From the NCBI GenBank assembly GCA_035275845.1, contig DATEMD010000008.1:1-7430 (forward strand): a stretch of 7,430 nucleotides of DNA. The letters are read 5' to 3'. Below, piece by piece: positions 1-5,357 of the stretch (within the stretch, counting starts at the first letter, position 1; each line of letters starts with the position of its first letter). The notes beneath the pieces are model-generated. The model worked only from the letters and a program-made list of their open reading frames with translations, made no database searches and was not told the DNA's origin. The DNA is from REEB95 sp035275845 (GTDB lineage Bacteria > Pseudomonadota > Alphaproteobacteria > ATCC43930 > CGMCC-115725). Both the position numbers and the translations under genes were made by a program.

Positions 1-754
1 GCTCGATCGCCTTCGCGTCGCGCAGCACGGCATCGGCTTCGGCGGTGTAGCGGCCGTCGGTTCCGTGCAGGACCAATCCGGGCAAGAGCCGCGTCGGTGT
101 CGCCACGTCCTTGCGCGCATGGACGATGACGCGCTTCGCCAATTTGCCAGCGCCCGGCCACAGCGGCAGCACGACGATGCCGCCGGTGCGGCCGGCGAAT
201 TGCGCCAACAGATGTTCCAGCCGGTCGGCGCGATGAATGAAGGTGAGGCTGCCGCGCGGTTGTGCCATGGCGAGCGCGAAACGCACCCAGGCGGCGAGAT
301 CGGCCTCGCCTTCGATCGTCGCTGTCGCCTTGGCCGGCAGCGGCGACGGGCTGGCGGCTTCCGCCTCCATATAAGGCGGGTTCGCCATAACGTGCGCGAA
401 GCGGCCGGGCTCGAGCCGCGGCGGCGGATGGCGAATGTCGCCGGCCATGACCGTGACGCGATCGGCGACGCCGTTGCGCGAAGCGTTCTCGCCGGCGAGC
501 CGCACGAGCTCGCGCTGCACCTCGATGCCGGTAACGCGGCAACCGGGCACGCGCGCCGCAAGACACAGCGCAGCCGCGCCGACGCCGCAGCCGATGTCGA
601 GCACGGTGTCTCCCGCATCCGCCGGAACGGCGGCAGCCAACATCACCGGATCGATGGCGACACGGTAGCCTTCCGTCGGTTGCAACAGTTTGACCCGACC
701 GCCGAGCAGCGCATCGTCGCTGACCGGTAGCGGTGCGGCGACGCGCGGCGTCAT
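1..754 (-). CDS. TrmN6-family tRNA adenine-N6 methyltransferase, partial (3' end outside window)
   Basis: Reading the minus strand from the ATG at 754 gives 251 codons open to the left edge, so the C-terminus is missing. This is close to the family's usual length of about 245-260, so little is lost. Residues 52-59 (LDIGCGVG) are the S-adenosylmethionine-binding motif I of a Rossmann methyltransferase. Residues 125-128 (NPPY) are the catalytic motif of N6-adenine methyltransferases. The N-terminal part (LLGGRVKLLQP.EGYRVAIDPVMLAA) is typical of COG4123, the family of E. coli YfiC/TrmN6, which methylates A37 of tRNA1(Val). The role in tRNA modification is inferred from the family; another RNA or protein substrate cannot be excluded. 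The start overlaps the stop of the DUF2007 gene by four bases (ATGA), which implies one transcript and coupled translation. ORFs on the opposite strand here are shadows. Confidence 0.88.
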   Translation of the reverse strand, partial: MTPRVAAPLPVSDDALLGGRVKLLQPTEGYRVAIDPVMLAAAVPADAGDTVLDIGCGVGAAALCLAARVPGCRVTGIEVQRELVRLAGENASRNGVADRVTVMAGDIRHPPPRLEPGRFAHVMANPPYMEAEAASPSPLPAKATATIEGEADLAAWVRFALAMAQPRGSLTFIHRADRLEHLLAQFAGRTGGIVVLPLWPGAGKLAKRVIVHARKDVATPTRLLPGLVLHGTDGRYTAEADAVLRDAKAIE

Positions 755-960
755 ATTGCGCTTTCGGCTTCGGCGATCAGGGTGCGGGCGCGCGCCAGAT
801 CGTCCTCGGCCACCAGGATCCGTCGCTGGATGGCGCCGATCGAACCTTCGATGACGCTGGTATGTCGGTCGGCGACCACGATTTCGATACCGGCCGCGGT
901 CAACAGCGCCTCGGCCCACGACAGCCGTACCGGATCGTTGCTGCGCAGCAGTTCCTTCAT
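751..960 (-). CDS. DUF2007 domain small protein (putative signal-transducing protein)
   Basis: This 69-residue protein starts MKELLRSNDPVRLSWAEALL. That opening, and the centre with GIEIVVADRH (residues 24-33) and a conserved Ile-Arg-Arg-Ile-Leu-Val-like strand (43-50), match DUF2007. This is a small alpha/beta fold annotated as a putative prokaryotic signal-transducing protein; its biochemical role is unknown. It has no signal peptide or membrane segment and should be cytoplasmic. The start at 960 fits the family's usual length of about 70. A longer reading from 1095 would run across the opposing gene's promoter and start codon, and adds residues unlike the family. It is the first gene of a minus-strand pair with the methyltransferase and is divergent from the polyprenyl synthase. 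No clear promoter of its own was found; the upstream Shine-Dalgarno is weak (GGGG close to the start). Confidence 0.82.
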   Translation of the reverse strand: MKELLRSNDPVRLSWAEALLTAAGIEIVVADRHTSVIEGSIGAIQRRILVAEDDLARARTLIAEAESAI

Positions 961-1009
961 CGGGCCCCAACCGGATAAACTGGCCGCCGGGCCGAACGGC
1001 CGGGGGCGC

Positions 1010-1037
1010 TTGACCCGAAGATCAAGCCCTCTATGCT
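1010..1037 (+). promoter_or_regulatory. sigma70-type promoter for the polyprenyl diphosphate synthase
   Basis: TTGACC at 1010-1015 and TATGCT at 1032-1037 are separated by 16 bases. This is a good match to the housekeeping promoter of alphaproteobacteria (TTGAC- at -35, TAT--T at -10). Transcription would start near 1043-1045, giving a leader of about 35 bases before the TTG start at 1080. An inverted repeat (1008-1027) overlaps the -35 box. Confidence 0.6.
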
Positions 1038-1066
1038 CGCCGTGCCAGCGCGCGCGGTCAACCGCC

Positions 1067-1074
1067 AGGGAGAG
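1067..1074 (+). promoter_or_regulatory. ribosome binding site that fixes the TTG start at 1080
   Basis: AGGGAGAG is complementary to the 16S rRNA 3' end. AGGGAG ends seven bases before the TTG at 1080. The next in-frame ATG is codon 39, inside conserved sequence, so TTG is the likely initiator. Confidence 0.65.
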
Positions 1075-1079
1075 ACGAT

Positions 1080-2096
1080 TTGGCATTGCCTGCAAATGCA
1101 GACCAGGGCCTCAAGCATCGGGTTTCGCTCGATCGCTTGACCGCGCTGGTCGCGGCCGATTTGGCGCAGGTCAACACGCTGATCCTGGCGCGGATGCACA
1201 GCCCGGTGGCCCTGATCCCGCAGCTCGCCGGCCACATCATAGCTGCCGGCGGCAAGCGGCTTCGGCCGATGCTGACGCTCGCCAGTTCACGGCTGTGCGG
1301 CTATCGCGGCGACCGCCACGTCGCGCTCGCCGCCGCGGTCGAATTCATCCATACCGCGACGCTGCTGCACGACGACGTGGTCGACGCCAGCGGCCTGCGC
1401 CGTGGCCTCGCCACTGCCAACGCGGTGTGGGGCAACAAGCCTTCGGTGCTGGTTGGCGATTTCCTATTCAGCCGCGCGTTCCAGCTCATGGTCGAGGACG
1501 GCTCGCTCAAGGTGCTCGACATCCTGTCGCGCGCCTCGGCGATCATCGCCGAAGGCGAAGTGCTCCAACTCGTCACCAGCAACGATACCGACACCACCGA
1601 GGCGCAATATCTCGAAGTCATCAACGCCAAGACCGCGGCGCTCTTTGCGGCGGCAAGCCGGATTGGCGCGGTGCTCGGCGAGCGCAAGGAGACCGAGGAG
1701 AAAGCGCTCGAAGCCTATGGCCGCAATCTCGGCATCGCCTTCCAGCTGGTCGACGACATGCTCGATTATTCCGCGCAGGAGGCGGAATTGGGCAAGACAG
1801 TCGGCGACGATTTCCGTGACGGCAAAATCACGCTGCCGGTGGTGCTGGCGCTCAAGGCGGCGGACGCAAGCGAGCGCGAATTCTGGCAGCGCACGCTCGA
1901 AGCTGGCGACCAACGCGACGGCGATCTCGAACGCGCTATCGGGCTGATGCAGCATCACGGCACGCTTGCCGCCACGCTCGAACGGGCGCGGCTCTATGCC
2001 GAAACGGCCCGCGGCGCGCTCGGCATCTTCCATGATTCGTCGGAACGCCGGGCGCTCGATGAGGCGATCGATTTCTGCCTGGAGCGCGGCCATTAG
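1080..2096 (+). CDS. ispB: long-chain polyprenyl (octa/decaprenyl) diphosphate synthase
   Basis: This 338-residue all-alpha prenyltransferase condenses isopentenyl diphosphate units onto farnesyl or geranylgeranyl diphosphate, making the ubiquinone side chain. Family landmarks in order are GGKRLRP (57-63, diphosphate/IPP binding), the first aspartate-rich motif DDVVD (98-102), VGDFLFSRA (125-133), KTAALF (184-189), the second aspartate-rich motif DDMLD (225-229) and DDFRDGKITLP (243-253). Alanine at residue 93, five before the first Asp, is the small residue found in long-chain enzymes; short-chain enzymes have an aromatic there. Alphaproteobacteria usually carry ubiquinone-10, so decaprenyl (ddsA-type) specificity is likely, but length cannot be read from sequence alone. 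The start is TTG with a good Shine-Dalgarno. Length and motifs are complete. It is transcribed away from DUF2007/TrmN6, and the next gene on the same strand is tRNA-Pro, 65 bases downstream. Confidence 0.93.
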   Translation: MALPANADQGLKHRVSLDRLTALVAADLAQVNTLILARMHSPVALIPQLAGHIIAAGGKRLRPMLTLASSRLCGYRGDRHVALAAAVEFIHTATLLHDDVVDASGLRRGLATANAVWGNKPSVLVGDFLFSRAFQLMVEDGSLKVLDILSRASAIIAEGEVLQLVTSNDTDTTEAQYLEVINAKTAALFAAASRIGAVLGERKETEEKALEAYGRNLGIAFQLVDDMLDYSAQEAELGKTVGDDFRDGKITLPVVLALKAADASEREFWQRTLEAGDQRDGDLERAIGLMQHHGTLAATLERARLYAETARGALGIFHDSSERRALDEAIDFCLERGH

Positions 2097-2161
2097 CCGC
2101 CGGGTTTTCGGTCGAAAAAGACTATGGTATCAGGGGGCAAGCCTGCTATACCGCGCCGCGC

Positions 2162-2238
2162 CGGAGTGTAGCTCAGCCTGGTAGAGCACTAGCTTCGGGA
2201 GCTAGGGGCCGGAGGTTCGAATCCTCTCACTCCGACCA
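2162..2238 (+). tRNA. tRNA-Pro (anticodon CGG)
   Basis: A complete 77-base cloverleaf. Acceptor strands are CGGAGTG (2162-2168) and CACTCCG (2228-2234), followed by A73 and an encoded CCA (2236-2238). The anticodon stem CTAGC/GCTAG encloses the loop TTCGGGA (2194-2200) with anticodon CGG at 2196-2198. The T arm is GGAGG-TTCGAAT-CCTCT. The C1-G72 pair, G37 and overall sequence match bacterial tRNA-Pro. It reads CCG, a codon used very often by the genes here. TATACC at 2147-2152 is a possible -10 box, but I see no convincing -35. The 3' end of the tRNA is not repeated elsewhere in the window, so there is no sign of an integrated element. Confidence 0.96.
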
Positions 2239-2273
2239 TTCCCGCCGGCCGGTTAAGGCCTGGAAAGGCTACC

Positions 2274-2302
2274 AAACGGCCGCTTTCAACAAGCGGCCGT
2301 TT
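2274..2302 (+). terminator. hairpin terminator after tRNA-Pro
   Basis: A perfect 12-base-pair stem, AAACGGCCGCTT (2274-2285) with AAGCGGCCGTTT (2291-2302), closes a five-base loop (TCAAC). The 3' arm ends in only three Ts followed by CTGCT, so the U-tract is short. The position 36 bases after the tRNA suits a terminator and 3' processing boundary. The stem is symmetrical enough to work in both directions. Confidence 0.7.
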
Positions 2303-2304
2303 CT

Positions 2305-2332
2305 GCTATTCGAAGACGGCCGCGGGAATAGC
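2305..2332. repeat. second inverted repeat next to the tRNA terminator
   Basis: GCTATTC (2305-2311) and GAATAGC (2326-2332) form a seven-base perfect dyad around a 14-base spacer containing CGGCCG. It begins two bases after the terminator hairpin and ends 46 bases before the next gene. It could be a protein-binding site or a second hairpin. A chance origin is possible. Confidence 0.4.
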
Positions 2333-2378
2333 GGGTTACGGCCTGCGCCCAGAGCGCGGCCGAAAGGCTTTACGAAAA

Positions 2379-2723
2379 ATGGTCATGATGCGGGGTCGCG
2401 ACAGCGAGCCGGTCGAGCTCCGGCCGGGCTCCGGGGTGCGCGAAGCGGCGCACGCGGCCGAGGTAGAGCAATGGGCCTGGCGCCGCGTGCGCGCCCTGCG
2501 GCTGTTTTATACGCACCTGACAGTCTACGTCCTCGTCAACTTCGTCCTGTTCATGATCGATTCCACATCGCCGGGACCGATGTGGTTCTATGCGCCGCTG
2601 GTCGGCTGGGGACTGCTACTGTGCCTGCATGCGCTGCACGCCTACGAAATGCTGCCGTGGACGACCCAGGATTGGGAGCACCGCAAGGTCCGCGAGCTCA
2701 TCGAAAAGCGGCGACGCCATTGA
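2379..2723 (+). CDS. 2TM domain membrane protein
   Basis: A 114-residue protein with a charged N-terminal segment (1-38) and two hydrophobic helices (about 43-60 and 69-88). Its C-terminus is very basic and ends in KRRRH. The core, RRVRALRLFYTHLTVYVLVN followed by WFYAPLVGWGLLLCLHALHA and WEHRKVRELIEK, fits the 2TM domain family, whose members are small inner-membrane proteins or N-terminal parts of sensor kinases. No catalytic residues are visible and the function is unknown. The ATG at 2379 is preferred because AAAGG at 2363-2367 lies 11 bases upstream; ATGs at 2385 and 2388 are alternatives. The protease gene follows after 27 bases on the same strand, so the two are probably co-transcribed. 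No clear promoter was recognised in the 2303-2378 stretch. Confidence 0.8.
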   Translation: MVMMRGRDSEPVELRPGSGVREAAHAAEVEQWAWRRVRALRLFYTHLTVYVLVNFVLFMIDSTSPGPMWFYAPLVGWGLLLCLHALHAYEMLPWTTQDWEHRKVRELIEKRRRH

Positions 2724-2750
2724 ACAACCCGTTTTCCAGATTGATGTGAG

Positions 2751-4112
2751 ATGACGATGCATAATTTTGTCCGCGGCCGTCTCGTCGGGCCGGCGCTGGC
2801 TTCCCTCTTGCTGTTCGGTCTGGCCGCCTGCGTGCAGCAGCATGATGCCGACGACACCGCCGCGCCGGCCGCCGCAAGCAGCGCCGCGGCGCCGTCGCAC
2901 GATTCCGACATGACGCTCTATACGCGCGTGCTCGACCGCGTGCAGTCCAGCTATGTCGAGCCGGTGAGCGAAAACAAGCTGGTCGCCAACTCGCTCAAGG
3001 GCATGTTGTCGTCGCTCGATCCGCATTCCGATTATCTGGACGAAAGCGAATACCAGGATCTCCTCGACGAGAGCCAAGGCGAGTTCGCCGGCATCGGCGC
3101 GGAAATCACGCGCGACGAGAACCATCCCAAGGTGATCTCGCCGATCGACGACACGCCGGCCGCCCGGGCTGGGCTCAAGCCGGGCGACATCTTCCTGAAG
3201 ATCGACGGCAAGCTGACCGACGGTATGGACCTCAAAGAGGCCGTCGACCTGTTGCGCGGCCCGGTCGGAACGCCGGTGCGCGTGACCATCATCCGCGCCG
3301 GCGTGAAGCCGTTCGACGTCACCCTCGTACGCGCGGTGATTCACGTCGCATCGGTCAAATCGCAGCTCGAGCCCAACAACATCGGCTATATCCGCATCTC
3401 GCTCTTCTCCGAAAAGACCGACGACGAGTTGTTGAAGGCGATCGATACGCTGAAGCAGAAGGCCGGCGGCCACCTCAACGGCGTCGTGCTCGATCTGCGC
3501 AACGATCCGGGCGGCCTGCTCGACCAGGCCGTCGCCGTCGCCGGCGATTTCCTCGACGGCGGCACCGTGGTCTCGACCCGCGGCCGTGACCCCGACGACA
3601 ACCGCGTCTTCACCGCCGCTTCGTCGGGTGATCGCGTCGCCGGCGTGCCGATGATCGTGCTGATCAACGGCGCATCGGCCTCGGCATCCGAGATCGTCGC
3701 CGGCGCGCTCAAGGAACGGCATCGCGCCCAGATCCTCGGCACGCGCAGCTTCGGCAAGGGCTCGGTCCAGACCATCATCCCGCTCGAAGGCCGCGGCGCG
3801 ATCCGGCTGACGACGGCGCTCTACTACACGCCGTCGGGCAACTCGATCCAGGATCGCGGCATCACGCCTGACTTCGTGGTCTTGCCGCCGCGCGGCCAGC
3901 GCGAGCCGGAGGCCGACGTCATTCACGAGGCCGATCTCAAAGGCGCGATCAACAATCCGGGCGGACCGCTCAAGGCGGCGGCTAACGACAAATCGCCTGA
4001 AGCGAACATCGATCCGCTGCTCATCGGCACGCCGAAGGACTCCCAATTGACGGCGGCGCTCGACCGCCTCAAGACCGAGACGGCCAAGGCCACGGCACCC
4101 GCGGCGCACTGA
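2751..4112 (+). CDS. S41 family C-terminal processing peptidase with lipoprotein signal (CtpA/Prc-like)
   Basis: A 453-residue serine protease of the tail-specific family, which degrades or trims envelope proteins from their C-termini. The N-terminus has Arg residues, a hydrophobic stretch (about 11-25) and the lipobox LAAC with Cys27, so it should be lipid-anchored facing the periplasm. The residue after Cys is Val, not Asp, which by E. coli rules suggests outer-membrane sorting. An Ala/Ser/Asp-rich linker (28-50) precedes the N-terminal helical part (52-108) and a PDZ domain (about 112-195, GIGAEIT and GLKPGDIFLKIDG). The protease core has LDLRNDPGG (247-255), NGASASASEI (306-315) and GTRSFGKGSVQT (330-341). 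By alignment to known S41 enzymes the catalytic dyad is Ser311 and Lys336, 25 residues apart as in Prc. The C-terminal 70 residues are Ala/Pro/Lys-rich. The ATG at 2757 is an alternative start with better spacing from GTGAG (2746-2750). Confidence 0.92.
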   Translation: MTMHNFVRGRLVGPALASLLLFGLAACVQQHDADDTAAPAAASSAAAPSHDSDMTLYTRVLDRVQSSYVEPVSENKLVANSLKGMLSSLDPHSDYLDESEYQDLLDESQGEFAGIGAEITRDENHPKVISPIDDTPAARAGLKPGDIFLKIDGKLTDGMDLKEAVDLLRGPVGTPVRVTIIRAGVKPFDVTLVRAVIHVASVKSQLEPNNIGYIRISLFSEKTDDELLKAIDTLKQKAGGHLNGVVLDLRNDPGGLLDQAVAVAGDFLDGGTVVSTRGRDPDDNRVFTAASSGDRVAGVPMIVLINGASASASEIVAGALKERHRAQILGTRSFGKGSVQTIIPLEGRGAIRLTTALYYTPSGNSIQDRGITPDFVVLPPRGQREPEADVIHEADLKGAINNPGGPLKAAANDKSPEANIDPLLIGTPKDSQLTAALDRLKTETAKATAPAAH

Positions 4113-4175
4113 CGGCCGCACCCCGCCACGTAAAAGTGAACCGGGACGCGGTTTCGGCCGCGGCCGTTCGCTTCC

Positions 4176-4181
4176 TATAAT
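4176..4181 (+). promoter_or_regulatory. consensus -10 box (TATAAT) upstream of the DUF2846-like lipoprotein
   Basis: A perfect TATAAT in otherwise GC-rich DNA, 28 bases before the ATG at 4210. Transcription would begin near 4188. The region 16-18 bases upstream (TTTCGG/TTCGGC) is a poor -35, so the promoter may be weak, activator-dependent or read by another sigma factor. A longer reading of the gene from 4180 would start inside this box. Confidence 0.5.
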
Positions 4182-4199
4182 GATGGGCGGCGTCCAGAC

Positions 4200-4204
4200 G
4201 GAGG
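4200..4204 (+). promoter_or_regulatory. ribosome binding site fixing the start at 4210
   Basis: GGAGG ends five bases before the ATG at 4210. This favours that start over the ATGs at 4180 and 4183 and puts the lipoprotein signal at the very N-terminus. Confidence 0.75.
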
Positions 4205-4209
4205 CACCC

Positions 4210-4683
4210 ATGCACATCACGCGGCGGCTGTTCGTGGTTTTCGCTCTGGCTCTGGCCGGATGCATCACCCAGAACCCGATGCTGCCCGTCTTCGGCACGG
4301 CCGAGCCCACGCTGCCGCCGCTAGCGCCAGGCATGGCGCGGCTGTTCTTCTATCGCCTGCTCGAACCCAGTTCCTCGGCGCTCGGCACGATGGTCATGCT
4401 GAACGACAAGCAAGCCGGCTTCTCGCGCAACGGCACGGTGCTCTATCGCGACGTGCCGGCCGGCCGTTATTTCGTTTCGGTCGCAAAGTCCGGCCCCTAT
4501 CCGAACCAGTTCAAGACCGTGCAGGTCGCGGCCGGCCAGGTCTGGTATTTCCGCATCGAATCCCTGACGAGCTGGTCGTGCAACGGCAAAAGCACCTGCC
4601 GCGGCGACACGTTCGTCGTCGCCATCGTCGACCCGGCGCAGGCGCGCGCGGAAATCGCGCCGCTTGGCCTGCTCGGCGGCTGA
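4210..4683 (+). CDS. DUF2846-like lipoprotein
   Basis: Read from 4210, this is a 157-residue protein with a classic lipoprotein signal: MHITRR, a hydrophobic run (7-16) and the lipobox LAGC with Cys18. A Pro-rich linker (21-40) leads to a beta-rich domain: ARLFFYR (43-49), VMLNDKQAGF (62-71), LYRDVPAGRYFVSV (78-91) and VQVAAGQVWYFRIE (104-117). This order, with 'pG.y.v' and 'aG..yyfR' turns, resembles DUF2846, a family of secreted or lipid-anchored beta-sandwich proteins of unknown function. Cys124 and Cys130 in the SWSCNGKSTC segment could form a disulfide in the periplasm. It has its own -10 box and Shine-Dalgarno and lies 97 bases after the protease, so it may be expressed separately. It could be a structural or stress-related envelope protein; no enzyme motif is seen. 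Confidence 0.78.
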   Translation: MHITRRLFVVFALALAGCITQNPMLPVFGTAEPTLPPLAPGMARLFFYRLLEPSSSALGTMVMLNDKQAGFSRNGTVLYRDVPAGRYFVSVAKSGPYPNQFKTVQVAAGQVWYFRIESLTSWSCNGKSTCRGDTFVVAIVDPAQARAEIAPLGLLGG

Positions 4684-4742
4684 GCGCGGAGATCATGGCT
4701 TCGGCGCTTGCCGCGCGGCCGCGCCGGGACTAAGTCATTGCG

Positions 4743-5357
4743 ATGGACGCGACCGACCCCTCGCGCGAAAGCGCCAATCTCCACGTCAGCACACTTCTGG
4801 TGGCGCCGGAGCGTGCGCTCAATAACGCGCTCGACCAGCTCGGCTTCGCGAACAACGACGACCGTGTGATCGAGCACGAAGGCAAGCTGGCCTTCATCAC
4901 GTGCAGCCACGACGCCGATTGCGACGACATGTTCGCGCTGATCGCCGAGCTGGCCGCGCGCGGCGAAAGCTGGGAGCTGCAATTCCGCATCGACACTGGC
5001 GAAGGCCGCGCCATCTTCCAGCGCCTGTCGCGAAATCAGCGCGTCGAAGCCGTCGATTCCGCCGTGCCGGTCGAGACCGACGAAACCGCATCCGATCTGC
5101 CGACGCACGACCTCGACAGCGACGCCGGCCGCGGCGAACTCGCGCGCGCGGTCGACCGCATCGATCCGGCCGAGGTTTTCGTCACCATCGGCTCGCATCC
5201 CAAGGGACACGCGACCGCGGTCATCCTGCGCCGTAACCCGCGCCGCGCCTTGTTCGTCGCGTCGGGATCGGACGAGGCCAGCTTGCGTGCGGCGATCCGC
5301 GACAAGCTGCCGACGGTGATGTTCGCGGTGACGATGAAGCCGTCCGACGGCGCATGA
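4743..5357 (+). CDS. unrecognised 204-residue cytoplasmic protein coupled to an acyltransferase
   Basis: I do not recognise a family. It has no signal peptide or membrane segment and should be cytoplasmic. The N-terminal part (about 13-95) alternates strands and helices (VSTLLVAPERALNNALDQLG, KLAFITCSHDAD, MFALIAELAARGE, WELQFRID). An acidic linker (111-128) carries seven Asp or Glu residues, and a second alpha/beta part (132-197) follows (EVFVTIGS, ATAVILRR, ALFVASGSDEASLRAAIRDK, VMFAVTM). The two halves could be two small domains. A stop codon (TAA, 4731-4733) lies in frame 12 bases upstream, so the ATG at 4743 is the only reasonable start; the Shine-Dalgarno is weak. The gene is supported by high third-position GC and by the ATGA overlap with the next gene. 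It follows the lipoprotein gene after 59 bases. Confidence 0.75.
   Translation: MDATDPSRESANLHVSTLLVAPERALNNALDQLGFANNDDRVIEHEGKLAFITCSHDADCDDMFALIAELAARGESWELQFRIDTGEGRAIFQRLSRNQRVEAVDSAVPVETDETASDLPTHDLDSDAGRGELARAVDRIDPAEVFVTIGSHPKGHATAVILRRNPRRALFVASGSDEASLRAAIRDKLPTVMFAVTMKPSDGA

Noticed and set aside
65..730. A 221-codon plus-strand open frame
   Set aside because: It lies opposite the TrmN6-family methyltransferase, whose SAM-binding and NPPY motifs are clear. The product is Arg/Ala/His-rich with no family features.
782..1819. A 345-codon plus-strand open frame overlapping DUF2007, the divergent promoter and the polyprenyl synthase
   Set aside because: It is out of frame with the synthase, crosses its promoter and reads as Arg-rich low complexity.
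2105..2118. TTTTCG-GT-CGAAAA dyad between the polyprenyl synthase and tRNA-Pro as a terminator
   Set aside because: The stem is short and AT-rich with a tiny loop and no T-tract after it; it is not a convincing terminator.
2162..2238. tRNA-Pro as an integration (att) site for a mobile element
   Set aside because: The 3' end of the tRNA is not duplicated in the window, and no integrase or phage-like gene is present.
4112..4167. ACGGCCGC (4112-4119) and GCGGCCGT (4160-4167) as a terminator after the protease
   Set aside because: The arms are 40 bases apart, have no T-tract, and such CGGCCG words are common in this GC-rich sequence.
2616..4334. A 572-codon open frame on the minus strand opposite the S41 protease
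   Set aside because: It is antisense to a protease with complete motifs. Its product is a low-complexity Arg/Asp/Val-rich string without family features, as expected when high-GC codons are read in the opposite frame.
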